Below, piece after piece: positions 42,278-50,428 of a stretch of DNA of 64,000 nucleotides (position 1 is its first letter; every line of letters starts with the position of its first letter). Below the pieces are notes generated by a model, which had not been told where the DNA came from, made no database searches, and saw nothing but the letters and a program-made list of their open reading frames with translations. The translations under genes were made by a program, and so were the position numbers. Origin of the DNA: Pseudomonas sp. M47T1. Its GTDB lineage: Bacteria; Pseudomonadota; Gammaproteobacteria; Pseudomonadales; Pseudomonadaceae. The stretch lies in the NCBI RefSeq assembly GCF_000263855.1, contig NZ_AJWX01000017.1, forward strand, positions 92,864 through 156,863, read 5' to 3'.

Positions 42278-44716
42278 TCAGGCTGGCTTCACCTGGGCCA
42301 ATTCGGCTTCGGCGGCCTCCTTCTCAGCTTCCTTGAGGTCTTCCTCGCTGATCATCTCGGCAATTTCGCGCAGGCGCTCCACCACCCGGGCGTTGATGCT
42401 GCCATCGGGAAACTGACCGTCGGCATCCGGCGTGCCCGCGTCTTCACCCACCAGCAGGCTCAACGCTTCATCGGCCTGGCGCACCGCGTACACGTGGAAC
42501 TGGCCCGCGCGCACGGCCTGCAGGACTTTCTCGTCGAGCATCAGCGTGGCCACGTTGGCGTGGGGGATGATGGCGCCCTGCTCACCGGTGAGGCCGCGGG
42601 CTTCGCACAGGCGGAAGAAGCCCTCGATCTTCTCGTTGACCCCGCCCACCGCCTGCACCTCACCAAACTGGTTGATGGAGCCGGTGATGGCGAAGCATTG
42701 CTTGAGCGGCGTGCGCGACAAGGCCGAGATCAGCGTGCAGGCCTCGCCCAGCGACGCACTGTCACCGTCCACGTAGCCGTAGGACTGCTCCAGGGCGATG
42801 CTGGCCGAGATGGCCAAGGGGAACTCCTGGGCATAACGGCTGCCCAGGTAACCGGTGAGGATCATCACCCCCTTGGAGTGGATGGGCTGGCCCAGGTTGA
42901 CCTCGCGTTCGATGTCGACGATGCCGCTGCCGCCCGGGTACACAGTGGCGGAAATGCGCGCCGGCACGCCGAACGCCGAGTCGCCCACCTCCAGCACCGT
43001 GAGGCCGTTGCACTTGCCCACGGCGGCGCCGGCGGTGTCAATCAGGATAATGCCGGCCAGCATGTCGTCCAGGATGCGTGCCGACACTCGCCCGGTGCGC
43101 GTGGCCTTGGCTTTCAGCGCCCGGTCGATGTGCCCGGCGTCGGTCATCTCGTCAGCGGCCAGGTGACGAATGAAGTCCGCCTCGCTGACCAGTTGGAACA
43201 GGTCGCCGATGCGCGCCGACAGGCGTCCCTGGTGTTCGGCCAGGCGCGCGCTGTAGGTGGCCAGGCGCGCAACCGCGTCGGCCGTCAGCGGCGCCATGCC
43301 CTCCTCCGAAGTGCGGGTCTTGAGTAACTGGGCAAACTGCTCCAGGCTCTCATCGACCATGGGGATGTCTTCGTCGAAGTCCACCAGCACCCGGAACATC
43401 TCCTGGAAGTCCGGATCCGCGTCTTGCAGCGCGTAGTACAGCTGGCGCGAACCGATGATCACCACCTTGACCTGCAAGGGGATCATTTGCGGCGTGAGGG
43501 TGACGGTGGCCAGGCGGCCGAACTCGCCCAGCGGCGATTCCATCTTCAGTTTGCGCGATTGCAGGGCACGCTTCAGGGCGTCCCATACAAACGGTTCGCC
43601 AAGCATTTTCTCCGCTTCCAGAATCAGGAAGCCGCCATTGGCGCGGTGCAACGCACCGGGGCGCAATTGCCGGTAGGTGGTGTACAGCGCGCCCTGGTCG
43701 GTGCTGTATTCAATGCGGCCAAACAGGTTGTCGTAGGTAGGGTGCGGCTCGAACACCACTGGCGCGCCACCACTCACCGGGTGGCCCACCACCAGGCTGG
43801 GGGCGTACTGCTCTTCAAGCAGCTTGCGCGCTTGGGCATCGGTTTTGCTGTCGTCCACCAGTTGTTCGACCACGGTTTTTAGCAGGTACACCTGCATGGC
43901 CTGCAGGTAGGCGCACACCGCCGCGTTTTCCGCGTACTTTTCCGACAGCGGCGCCAGCAGCGGCTGCAATGCCAAGGTGATGGTCTCTTCGTTCAACTGA
44001 CGCATCTGGTTGCCGGATTCGCGCTTCCATTGCGGCAAGCTCGCCAGCTCTTCGTTGAGGCGCTCTTCCAGGTCCGAGATGTCCTGGTGGAAGCGGTCGC
44101 GGTCGGCTTCGGGCAGTTGCGCGAACTCGGCTTCGTCCAGCGCCTTGCCATCGAGCATGGGGGTGAAGGCGATGTTGCTGCTGTCACGGTAAAGGGCCAC
44201 GTCCTTTTCCAGCGACAGGCGCTCGATCACGTCCAGCGCGCGGTCGTAGCGCTGGTTGAAGGCGCGGTCGATGGCGCTTTTCTTCTGCTGATAGGACGGG
44301 TGTTCGAACACCGCAGGAAAGGTCGACAACAGGTTGTCGATCAACCCGCCGATGTCGCCGATGAACGCGCCGGCGGTGCCGGGCGGCAGCTCCAGCGCGC
44401 GCGGCTCGCGCGGCTCATCGAAGTTGTTGACGTATACCCAGTCCGGTGGCGTTTGCAGGCGCTTGCCTTCGGCCTTCAGGTAGCGTTTGACGAAGGAGAA
44501 ACGGCCAGTGCCGGGCTCCCCCATGACAAACACGTTATAACCGGGGCGCGGCATGGCCACGCCAAATTGCAGCGCCTCTACGGCGCGTTCCTGGCCAAGC
44601 ACACCGCGAAAGGGCTCCAGATCGTTGGTGGTGGAGAAGCTGAACTGTTCAGCGGAAAACGGACGGGTCAGCGCTTCTGGCGCAAGACGCAAGCTGGCAG
44701 CAACAGGATCAGGCAT
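42278..44716 (-). CDS. Lon-like ATP-dependent protease (LonB/AAA_32 family)
   Basis: An 812-residue protein with an AAA_32-type ATPase part and a C-terminal Lon protease domain. The catalytic dyad is Ser653 (in VDGDSASLGEA) and Lys696 (GGVNEKIEG), 43 residues apart as in classical Lon. The P-loop at 66-74 reads GEPGTGRFS, with Arg in place of the usual Lys. No N-terminal Lon substrate-binding domain is present. Related Pseudomonas proteins have been linked to stress and aminoglycoside tolerance. Targets are unknown. Confidence 0.85.
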   Translation of the reverse strand: MPDPVAASLRLAPEALTRPFSAEQFSFSTTNDLEPFRGVLGQERAVEALQFGVAMPRPGYNVFVMGEPGTGRFSFVKRYLKAEGKRLQTPPDWVYVNNFDEPREPRALELPPGTAGAFIGDIGGLIDNLLSTFPAVFEHPSYQQKKSAIDRAFNQRYDRALDVIERLSLEKDVALYRDSSNIAFTPMLDGKALDEAEFAQLPEADRDRFHQDISDLEERLNEELASLPQWKRESGNQMRQLNEETITLALQPLLAPLSEKYAENAAVCAYLQAMQVYLLKTVVEQLVDDSKTDAQARKLLEEQYAPSLVVGHPVSGGAPVVFEPHPTYDNLFGRIEYSTDQGALYTTYRQLRPGALHRANGGFLILEAEKMLGEPFVWDALKRALQSRKLKMESPLGEFGRLATVTLTPQMIPLQVKVVIIGSRQLYYALQDADPDFQEMFRVLVDFDEDIPMVDESLEQFAQLLKTRTSEEGMAPLTADAVARLATYSARLAEHQGRLSARIGDLFQLVSEADFIRHLAADEMTDAGHIDRALKAKATRTGRVSARILDDMLAGIILIDTAGAAVGKCNGLTVLEVGDSAFGVPARISATVYPGGSGIVDIEREVNLGQPIHSKGVMILTGYLGSRYAQEFPLAISASIALEQSYGYVDGDSASLGEACTLISALSRTPLKQCFAITGSINQFGEVQAVGGVNEKIEGFFRLCEARGLTGEQGAIIPHANVATLMLDEKVLQAVRAGQFHVYAVRQADEALSLLVGEDAGTPDADGQFPDGSINARVVERLREIAEMISEEDLKEAEKEAAEAELAQVKPA

Positions 44717-44772
44717 CGGGCATCCTTACTTCGGCGGGGCAGATGACGGCATTCTGGCGCTGAAGAGCTTGA

Positions 44773-44843
44773 AGCTGCAAGCGACAAGCTACACGCCATG
44801 CGCACAGTAGTTGCTTGCTGCTTTCCGCTTGAGGCTTGCAGCT
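44773..44843. repeat. Inverted repeat upstream of the Lon-like gene
   Basis: AGCTGCAAGC (44773-44782) and GCTTGCAGCT (44834-44843) are perfect inverted copies inside a longer imperfect palindrome (GCTTGAAGCTGCAAGC against GCTTGAGGCTTGCAGCT). This family of AAGCTTGCAGC-rich hairpins is another Pseudomonas intergenic repeat type. Confidence 0.65.
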
Positions 44844-44968
44844 CCCAAAAAGGCAGTTTTTGGGTGGAACCTTAAATCACTGCCTAAACTCCAACCTGCA
44901 TCCTGGAGCAAGGCAGTCCCAGGCAGTCCTGAACCCCTTGGTTTTGCACCTTAAAAGAGAACAAAGCT

Positions 44969-45457
44969 ATGAAACGGATTCTTCTGGGTACGCTGTTCAC
45001 CGTCGCCTCGTTCCATGCCATGGCCCAAGCGCCTGGCGGTCCGGACTGCGGTTGGGGGAACATGTTGTTCGAAGGCCAACGTGGCACCCCGGCTCACTTC
45101 CTTGCTTCCACCACCAACGGCACCTCGGGTAACGCCACGTTTGGCATGACCTCGGGCACCAACGGCTGCTCCACCAACGCCGCGCTGACCTACGGCGGCA
45201 AGTCGTGGATCGCCATGAACGGCATGATGAACGAACTCTCCGAAGACATGGCCAAGGGCCAGGGCGAAGCGCTGACCACCTACGCGGTGGTGCTGGGCGT
45301 CGCGCCCCAGGACCGCGCCTATTTCGAGTCCGTCACTCACCAGCACTTTCAGGACATCTTCAAGACTGCCGATGTGACGGCCGACGATGTTCACGCCAAT
45401 ACCATGAACGTGCTCAAAAGCGACCCACGCCTGGCCAAGTACGCAGCCCAGGCCTAA
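44969..45457 (+). CDS. DUF3015 family secreted protein
   Basis: A 162-residue protein with a signal peptide (MKRILLGTLFTVASFHAMA, cut near residue 19) and the DUF3015 core PDCGWGNMLFEGQRGTPAHFLASTTNGTSGNATFGMTSGTNGC. The cysteines CGWG and NGC probably pair. It is predicted periplasmic, conserved in gammaproteobacteria, function unknown. A hairpin terminator separates it from the following Lnb-type gene. Confidence 0.88.
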   Translation: MKRILLGTLFTVASFHAMAQAPGGPDCGWGNMLFEGQRGTPAHFLASTTNGTSGNATFGMTSGTNGCSTNAALTYGGKSWIAMNGMMNELSEDMAKGQGEALTTYAVVLGVAPQDRAYFESVTHQHFQDIFKTADVTADDVHANTMNVLKSDPRLAKYAAQA

Positions 45458-45468
45458 GCTCGAACTCG

Positions 45469-45492
45469 CCCGCCCTTCGGGGCGGGACTTTT
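45469..45492 (+). terminator. Hairpin terminator after the DUF3015 gene
   Basis: CCCGCCC, tetraloop TTCG, GGGCGGG, then ACTTTTC, starting 12 bases after the stop. The T run is short, so termination may be partial. Confidence 0.65.
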
Positions 45493-45540
45493 CACGCCAC
45501 CGCGGCACGCCTTTTCGTCCCTCTGACTTAGTTGCCAACG

Positions 45541-47394
45541 ATGCTCAAACGCCTTGCTTACCTGGCGCTCTGTGTGTGCGCCCCGTTGCATGCCGCACCT
45601 CACGTGGATCCCACCCGCATCAGCCACTTGGCAAACGACCCGTACTGGCTCGCCCTGGGTCATTACACGCCGGCCAAGCTGGGCGGCTGGCGCAGCTACG
45701 TCAATGACAGGCGCTTCTTCCTGGCTGCCGATGGCGCCCATCACCCCGACCACGAACTGGCCGCCACCGTCGAGGCGCTGTACGCCCCCGCATCGCTGGG
45801 CAACCAGCACGCTCAGTGCGTGTTTCCGGCGCGCAGCCGCTGGCTGAGTCAGCAACTGGGTTTGCAGGATTTGCCTGCGCCCGACTGCAGCGATTTCCAC
45901 CAGTGGTACAAGGAAATCTCGCCGCACAACACGGTGCTGGTATTTCCAGCCGCCTACCTGAACAGCCCCTCTTCCATGTTCGGCCACACGCTGCTGCGCA
46001 TCGACCAGGCCGAGGCCAGCCAGGACAAGACCGCGCTGCTGAGCTACGCGATCAATTTCGGTGCCTACATCCAGGGCAACGACAACAGCATTCTCTATGC
46101 CTGGAAAGGCCTCGCCGGCGGCTACCCGGGAATGTTCTCGCTGGTGCCCTACCAGCAGAAACTGGCCGAATACCGCAGCCTGGAAAACCGTGACCTGTGG
46201 GAATACCACCTGGACCTGACGCCTGCCGAAACCGCGCGCATGGTCGAGCATGTGTGGGAGCTCAAGCAGATCCGCTTCGGCTATTTTTTCTTCGACGAAA
46301 ACTGCTCGTATCGCCTGCTGGAGTTGCTGCAAGTGGCGCGCCCCAGCCTGCGCCTTACCGAGCAGTTTCCATTGACCGCTATCCCCACCGACACCGTGAA
46401 GGCGGTGAAGCAGGCAGGCCTGGTGGGTGAAATCGACTACCGCCCTTCTCGCGAGCGAGAGTTGCTGGCCCGGGCCGAACCGCTGAACGCCGACGAACAG
46501 CAATGGGCACTGAAGGTGGCCGAGGATACCGGTCAGCTGCAAAGCACCGGTTTCAAGGCGCTGGCCGCCGACCGCCAGGCCCTGATCCTGGACGCTGCCT
46601 ACCGCCTGGAACGCTACCGCGCCACGGGCCAGGCGCGCGACGCCGGGCGCACCCAGCGCAGCTACCAATTGTTGCGCGCCATCAGCCAGAACCCACCGCC
46701 GCCCCTGGCGGTGGAGCGCCCCGGCCTGCCGGAAAACGGTCATGACTCGCGCACCTGGCAAGTGGGCGTGGGCAGCCGCGATGGCAAGGCCTTCGGCGAA
46801 TACGGGCTGCGTATGGCCTACCACGACCTCAACGACAACAGCGAAGGTTTCCCGCTGGGCGCGCAAATCGAAATTCTCAACATGAAGCTGCGCCAGTACG
46901 AGGGCAACCAGTGGCAACTGCAGCGCCTGGACCTGGCCACCATCCGCTCCATGACCCCACGCAATGCATTGCTGCAACCCTGGTCATGGCAAGTCACCGG
47001 CGGCCTTGAGCGCGTGCTGGGCAAGCATGGCGACGAGACCCTGGTCAGCCATGTCAATGGCGGCGCCGGTGGCACCTGGCAGCTGGGCAAGGACACCCTG
47101 GCATTTGCCCTGGGCACGGTGCGCGTTGAGCACAACAACGACTTCTCAGCCATGGTTTCCCCGGCCGCCGGTTTCGACAGCGGCCTGCTGTGGAAAACCC
47201 CGCTGGGCAACCTGCGCCTGGAAGCCCAGGGCGATTACTTCCTCAATGGCGAGGTACGGCGCACCCTCAGCCTCAACCAGCAATGGGAGCTTTCGCGCAA
47301 CCTCGGCCTGCGCCTGAGCGCGCAACGCGACTTCAGCGAACTCACCGGGCCGCGCAACGAGGTGATGCTGGAACTCAAGTGGTACCACTACTGA
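45541..47394 (+). CDS. DUF4105/Lnb N-terminal-type envelope protein
   Basis: A 617-residue protein with a signal peptide (about 1-18), a DUF4105 domain (about 110-270) and a C-terminal half of alternating hydrophobic strands ending LELKWYHY, suggesting an outer membrane barrel. Candidate catalytic residues are His149 (SSMFGHTLLRI) and Cys255 (FDENCSYRLLE), a His/Cys pair as in papain-like NlpC folds. DUF4105 is, from memory, now linked to Lnb, a lipoprotein N-acyltransferase of Bacteroides. Whether this Pseudomonas homologue acylates lipoproteins is unknown. ATG 45541 is preferred over TTG 45532. Confidence 0.75.
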   Translation: MLKRLAYLALCVCAPLHAAPHVDPTRISHLANDPYWLALGHYTPAKLGGWRSYVNDRRFFLAADGAHHPDHELAATVEALYAPASLGNQHAQCVFPARSRWLSQQLGLQDLPAPDCSDFHQWYKEISPHNTVLVFPAAYLNSPSSMFGHTLLRIDQAEASQDKTALLSYAINFGAYIQGNDNSILYAWKGLAGGYPGMFSLVPYQQKLAEYRSLENRDLWEYHLDLTPAETARMVEHVWELKQIRFGYFFFDENCSYRLLELLQVARPSLRLTEQFPLTAIPTDTVKAVKQAGLVGEIDYRPSRERELLARAEPLNADEQQWALKVAEDTGQLQSTGFKALAADRQALILDAAYRLERYRATGQARDAGRTQRSYQLLRAISQNPPPPLAVERPGLPENGHDSRTWQVGVGSRDGKAFGEYGLRMAYHDLNDNSEGFPLGAQIEILNMKLRQYEGNQWQLQRLDLATIRSMTPRNALLQPWSWQVTGGLERVLGKHGDETLVSHVNGGAGGTWQLGKDTLAFALGTVRVEHNNDFSAMVSPAAGFDSGLLWKTPLGNLRLEAQGDYFLNGEVRRTLSLNQQWELSRNLGLRLSAQRDFSELTGPRNEVMLELKWYHY

Positions 47395-47518
47395 CAATTC
47401 CATCACACGGGCTTGACGCTTGCGCAACGAAATCGAACCTAGACTTGACTCACGGGTCCACCGTTTGACCGTCGCAGTTTTCAGACGGGAGCGGTGGGCA
47501 TGAAACGGGAGTCGGATC

Positions 47519-47869
47519 ATGTGGCGCTGGGTGGTGGTGAGTGTGATGGTGGCGTTGACGGGGTGTCAGTCGACCCACGAGCAAATGATTAGCCAGGGTT
47601 ACCCACCCGCCTATGCCGACGGCTTCAAGGACGGCTGTGGCAGCGGCCGGGAAGCGGCCGGGGTAAACGGTTTCTTCCAGAAGAACGTGCCGCGCTACCT
47701 CAGTGAGAAACTCTACTCCACCGGCTGGGACGACGGCTTCCGCCAATGCCAGGCCAGCGCCGCGGCGCAGCCCAATCAGAGTGACTGGAGCGTGCAGCAC
47801 GGCGACGACCGCGAACGCGCCTGGGAACAGCAGAAAACCCAGGGCGAAGGGCGCGCCTATCACCCCTGA
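47519..47869 (+). CDS. Small lipoprotein of unknown function
   Basis: A 116-residue protein with a lipoprotein signal ending VALTGC (Cys16 lipidated). Gln follows at +2, consistent with outer membrane sorting. It holds two related segments, YADGFKDGCGSG (about 34-45) and WDDGFRQCQ (about 70-78), each a DGF-x(2,3)-C unit. The tail is charged. It follows the Lnb-type gene on the same strand. No known domain. Confidence 0.75.
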   Translation: MWRWVVVSVMVALTGCQSTHEQMISQGYPPAYADGFKDGCGSGREAAGVNGFFQKNVPRYLSEKLYSTGWDDGFRQCQASAAAQPNQSDWSVQHGDDRERAWEQQKTQGEGRAYHP

Positions 47870-47878
47870 ACGAATCGT

Positions 47879-47960
47879 GTAACCGCTGCCGCAGGCCCTG
47901 TGCCCCGCTGGAGACCTCCGGGGTTCACCCCGGCCAGCGCGGCCTGGCGGCAGCGGCTAG
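47879..47960. repeat. Long palindromic intergenic repeat, GTAGCCGCTGCC family
   Basis: The left arm GTAACCGCTGCCGCAGGCC and right arm GGCCTGGCGGCAGCGGCTAG are inverted copies with an internal second hairpin (GACCTCCGGGGTTCACCCC). It is close in sequence to the element at 380-470. Confidence 0.75.
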
Positions 47961-47977
47961 ATAACCGGGAGCATTTT

Positions 47978-48424
47978 GTGAGTCGAGCCTTCGTCAATGA
48001 AGATCATGCACAGGTCAGCCAGGCCGCCGAGCGCAGGGTCAGCGACCAGCCCAATCACGTCACCCCCCGGGGCCTGGAATTGCTCCAGACGCGGCTACGC
48101 GCCCTGCAGGGCAGTGACACCGACCCGCAGCGCCTGGCCGACCTGCATTACTTCACCCAGCGCGTGCAAAGCGCGCAGGTGGTCAATGCTGCGGACAATG
48201 GCAAGGTACAGATAGGCTGTTGGGTGACCTTCAGCGACCCCGAGGGCAATGAACAGCGGGTGTGCCTGGTGGGCGAGGATGAGGCAGACGCTGCGCAGGG
48301 GCTGATCAACTGGGGCTCACCGCTGGGGCGGGCGTTGATCGGGGCGCAGGTGGGCGATGAAGTGGTGTGGAAACGGCCGGTGGGCGATCTGCCGATCGAG
48401 ATAATCGATATCGCCACGGCCTGA
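47978..48424 (+). CDS. Short GreA/GreB-like transcription factor
   Basis: A 148-residue protein whose C-terminal half matches the Gre FKBP-like domain (IGCWVTFSDPEGNEQRVCLVGEDEAD, then INWGSPLGRALIGAQVGDEVVWKRP). The N-terminal coiled coil is shorter than in GreA and lacks the acidic-tip GDLSENAEY motif needed for transcript cleavage. It probably binds RNA polymerase through the C-terminal domain and acts otherwise, as Rnk does. The GTG at 47978 has a GGGAGC site; longer in-frame starts run through a repeat. Confidence 0.8.
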   Translation: MSRAFVNEDHAQVSQAAERRVSDQPNHVTPRGLELLQTRLRALQGSDTDPQRLADLHYFTQRVQSAQVVNAADNGKVQIGCWVTFSDPEGNEQRVCLVGEDEADAAQGLINWGSPLGRALIGAQVGDEVVWKRPVGDLPIEIIDIATA

Positions 48425-48427
48425 CGC

Positions 48428-48496
48428 TGTGGGAGCGGGCTCGCCAGCGAGATTTTGGGACAACCAAAAAACTCGCTGGCAAGCCCGCTACCACAG
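48428..48496. repeat. REP doublet, variant with GCCAGCGAG core
   Basis: TGTGGGAGCGGGCTCGCCAGCGAG and CTCGCTGGCAAGCCCGCTACCACA form a tight inverted pair around ATTTTGGGACAACCAAAAA, itself a small palindrome. It lies between converging genes and may work as a bidirectional terminator. Confidence 0.85.
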
Positions 48497-48518
48497 GCCC
48501 TGAGGCTACGTTTTCTTG

Positions 48519-50183
48519 TTACGCCAGTTTCTTGTGGCGTACCCGATGCGGCTGGGCGGCCGCTTCACCGAGGCGCTTCTTGCGGTCGGCTTCGTATTCG
48601 GTGTAGTTGCCTTCGAAGAACACGGCTTGCGAATCATCCTCGTAGGCCAGGATGTGAGTGGCCACGCGGTCCAGGAACCACCGATCGTGAGAGATCACAA
48701 TGGCGGCGCCTGGGAAGTCCAGCAGGGCTTCTTCCAGCGAACGCAGGGTTTCCACGTCGAGGTCGTTGGACGGTTCGTCGAGCAGCAGGACGTTGCCGCC
48801 CTCCTTCAGGGTCAGGGCCAGGTGCAGACGGCCACGCTCACCACCGGACAGGTCCTTGACGAACTTCTGCTGGTCGCCGCCCTTGAAGTTGAAGCGCCCC
48901 ACGTAGGTACGCGACGGGATCTCGTAGCTGCCGATGCGGATGTTGTCCGAACCGTCGGAGATCTGCTGGAACACGGTCTTGCTGCCGTCCAGGTCGTCAC
49001 GGCTCTGGTCCACACAGGCCAGTTGCACGGTTTCGCCAATCTCGATGCTGCCCGAGTCCGGTTGTTCCTTGCCCATCAGCATACGGAACAGGGTCGACTT
49101 ACCGGCACCGTTACCGCCGATCACGCCAACGATGGCGCCTTTTGGCATGGCGAACGACAGGTTGTCGATCAGCACGCGGTCGCCGTAGCCCTTGCAGACG
49201 TTCTTGAACTCGATGACCTTGTCACCCAGGCGCGGACCGGCCGGGATGTAGATCTCGTTGGTTTCCGAACGCTTCTGGAATTCCTGCGACTGCATTTCTT
49301 CAAAGCGCTGCAGACGAGCCTTGGATTTCGACTGGCGGGCCTTGGCGCCTTTGCGCACCCACTCCAGTTCTTCCTTCATGGCCTTTTCATGGGCCGACTG
49401 CTGCTTGGATTCCTGGGCCAGACGATCGGACTTGGCTTCCAGCCAACCCGAATAATTGCCCTCGTAAGGAATACCCGCGCCGCGGTCCAGTTCAAGGATC
49501 CAGCCGGCCACGTTGTCCAGGAAGTAACGGTCGTGCGTGATCGCAACCACGGTACCCGGGAAGTCGTGCAGGAAGTGCTCCAGCCAGGCGACGGAATCGG
49601 CGTCCAGGTGGTTGGTAGGTTCGTCGAGCAGCAGCATGTCGGGGGCCGACAGCAGCAGGCGGCACAGGGCCACGCGGCGCTTTTCACCACCGGATAGGTG
49701 TTCGACCTTGGCGTCCCAGGCCGGCAGGCGCAGGGCGTCGGCGGCCACTTCCAGCTGGCGCTCCAGGTTGTGACCGTCGCTGGCCTGCAGGATGGCTTCA
49801 AGCTTGGCCTGTTCGGCGGCCAGTTTGTCGAAGTCGGCATCCGGCTCGGCGTAGGCGGCATACACTTCATCAAGACGTGCCTGGGCATCCTTGATGACGC
49901 TGACGGCCTCTTCCACCACTTCACGCACGGTCTTGGCCGGGTCAAGTTGTGGCTCTTGCGGCAGATAACCCACGTTGAGCTCGGGCATCGGGCGCGCTTC
50001 GCCGTCGAATTCCTTGTCAACGCCGGCCATGATTTTCAGCAGCGTGGATTTACCCGAGCCGTTGAGGCCCAGCACGCCGATCTTGGCGCCGGGGAAGAAC
50101 GACAAGGAAATGTTCTTTAGAATTTCCCGCTTCGGCGGCACAACTTTGCTCAGCCGATGCATGGTGTAGACGTATTGAGCCAT
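48519..50183 (-). CDS. ettA: Energy-dependent translational throttle protein EttA (ABC-F)
   Basis: A 554-residue ABC-F ATPase with two nucleotide-binding domains: Walker A GLNGSGKST and GGNGAGKST, signatures LSGGEKRR and LSGGERGR, Walker B LLLDEPTNHLDA and LLLDEPSNDLDV. The linker KARQSKSKARLQRFEEMQ and the arm in domain I match EttA. It has no membrane domain. It binds the ribosomal E site and gates elongation according to ATP level. The ATG at 50183 (MAQYVYTMHRLSKVVPPKREIL) is the family start. Divergent from morA. Confidence 0.96.
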   Translation of the reverse strand: MAQYVYTMHRLSKVVPPKREILKNISLSFFPGAKIGVLGLNGSGKSTLLKIMAGVDKEFDGEARPMPELNVGYLPQEPQLDPAKTVREVVEEAVSVIKDAQARLDEVYAAYAEPDADFDKLAAEQAKLEAILQASDGHNLERQLEVAADALRLPAWDAKVEHLSGGEKRRVALCRLLLSAPDMLLLDEPTNHLDADSVAWLEHFLHDFPGTVVAITHDRYFLDNVAGWILELDRGAGIPYEGNYSGWLEAKSDRLAQESKQQSAHEKAMKEELEWVRKGAKARQSKSKARLQRFEEMQSQEFQKRSETNEIYIPAGPRLGDKVIEFKNVCKGYGDRVLIDNLSFAMPKGAIVGVIGGNGAGKSTLFRMLMGKEQPDSGSIEIGETVQLACVDQSRDDLDGSKTVFQQISDGSDNIRIGSYEIPSRTYVGRFNFKGGDQQKFVKDLSGGERGRLHLALTLKEGGNVLLLDEPSNDLDVETLRSLEEALLDFPGAAIVISHDRWFLDRVATHILAYEDDSQAVFFEGNYTEYEADRKKRLGEAAAQPHRVRHKKLA

Positions 50184-50428
50184 GAGAAACCTGGTGACAG
50201 TAGACAGATGAAGAATCCGCGAGATGGTCAAAGCTACCGGAATGCGCGAGGCAGGGCAAACGGGCGGCAAACAGTAGTGGCACCTGGCCATAAAATAAGG
50301 CATGCTAGCCGCCCTTCGGGCGTCCGGCTTATAGTGCGCGCTGTTCATGGTGGCGGGCCCCTCTGCAGCGGGTTGCAGACGCCTCTGCCAGCCCTTTGCC
50401 ACAGTCAGCCAGACCGCAGGATCACAGT

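Noticed and set aside
44912..44934. Tandem AGGCAGTCC copies before the DUF3015 gene
   Set aside because: Only two copies, no symmetry and no match to a known site; too little to call a regulatory element.
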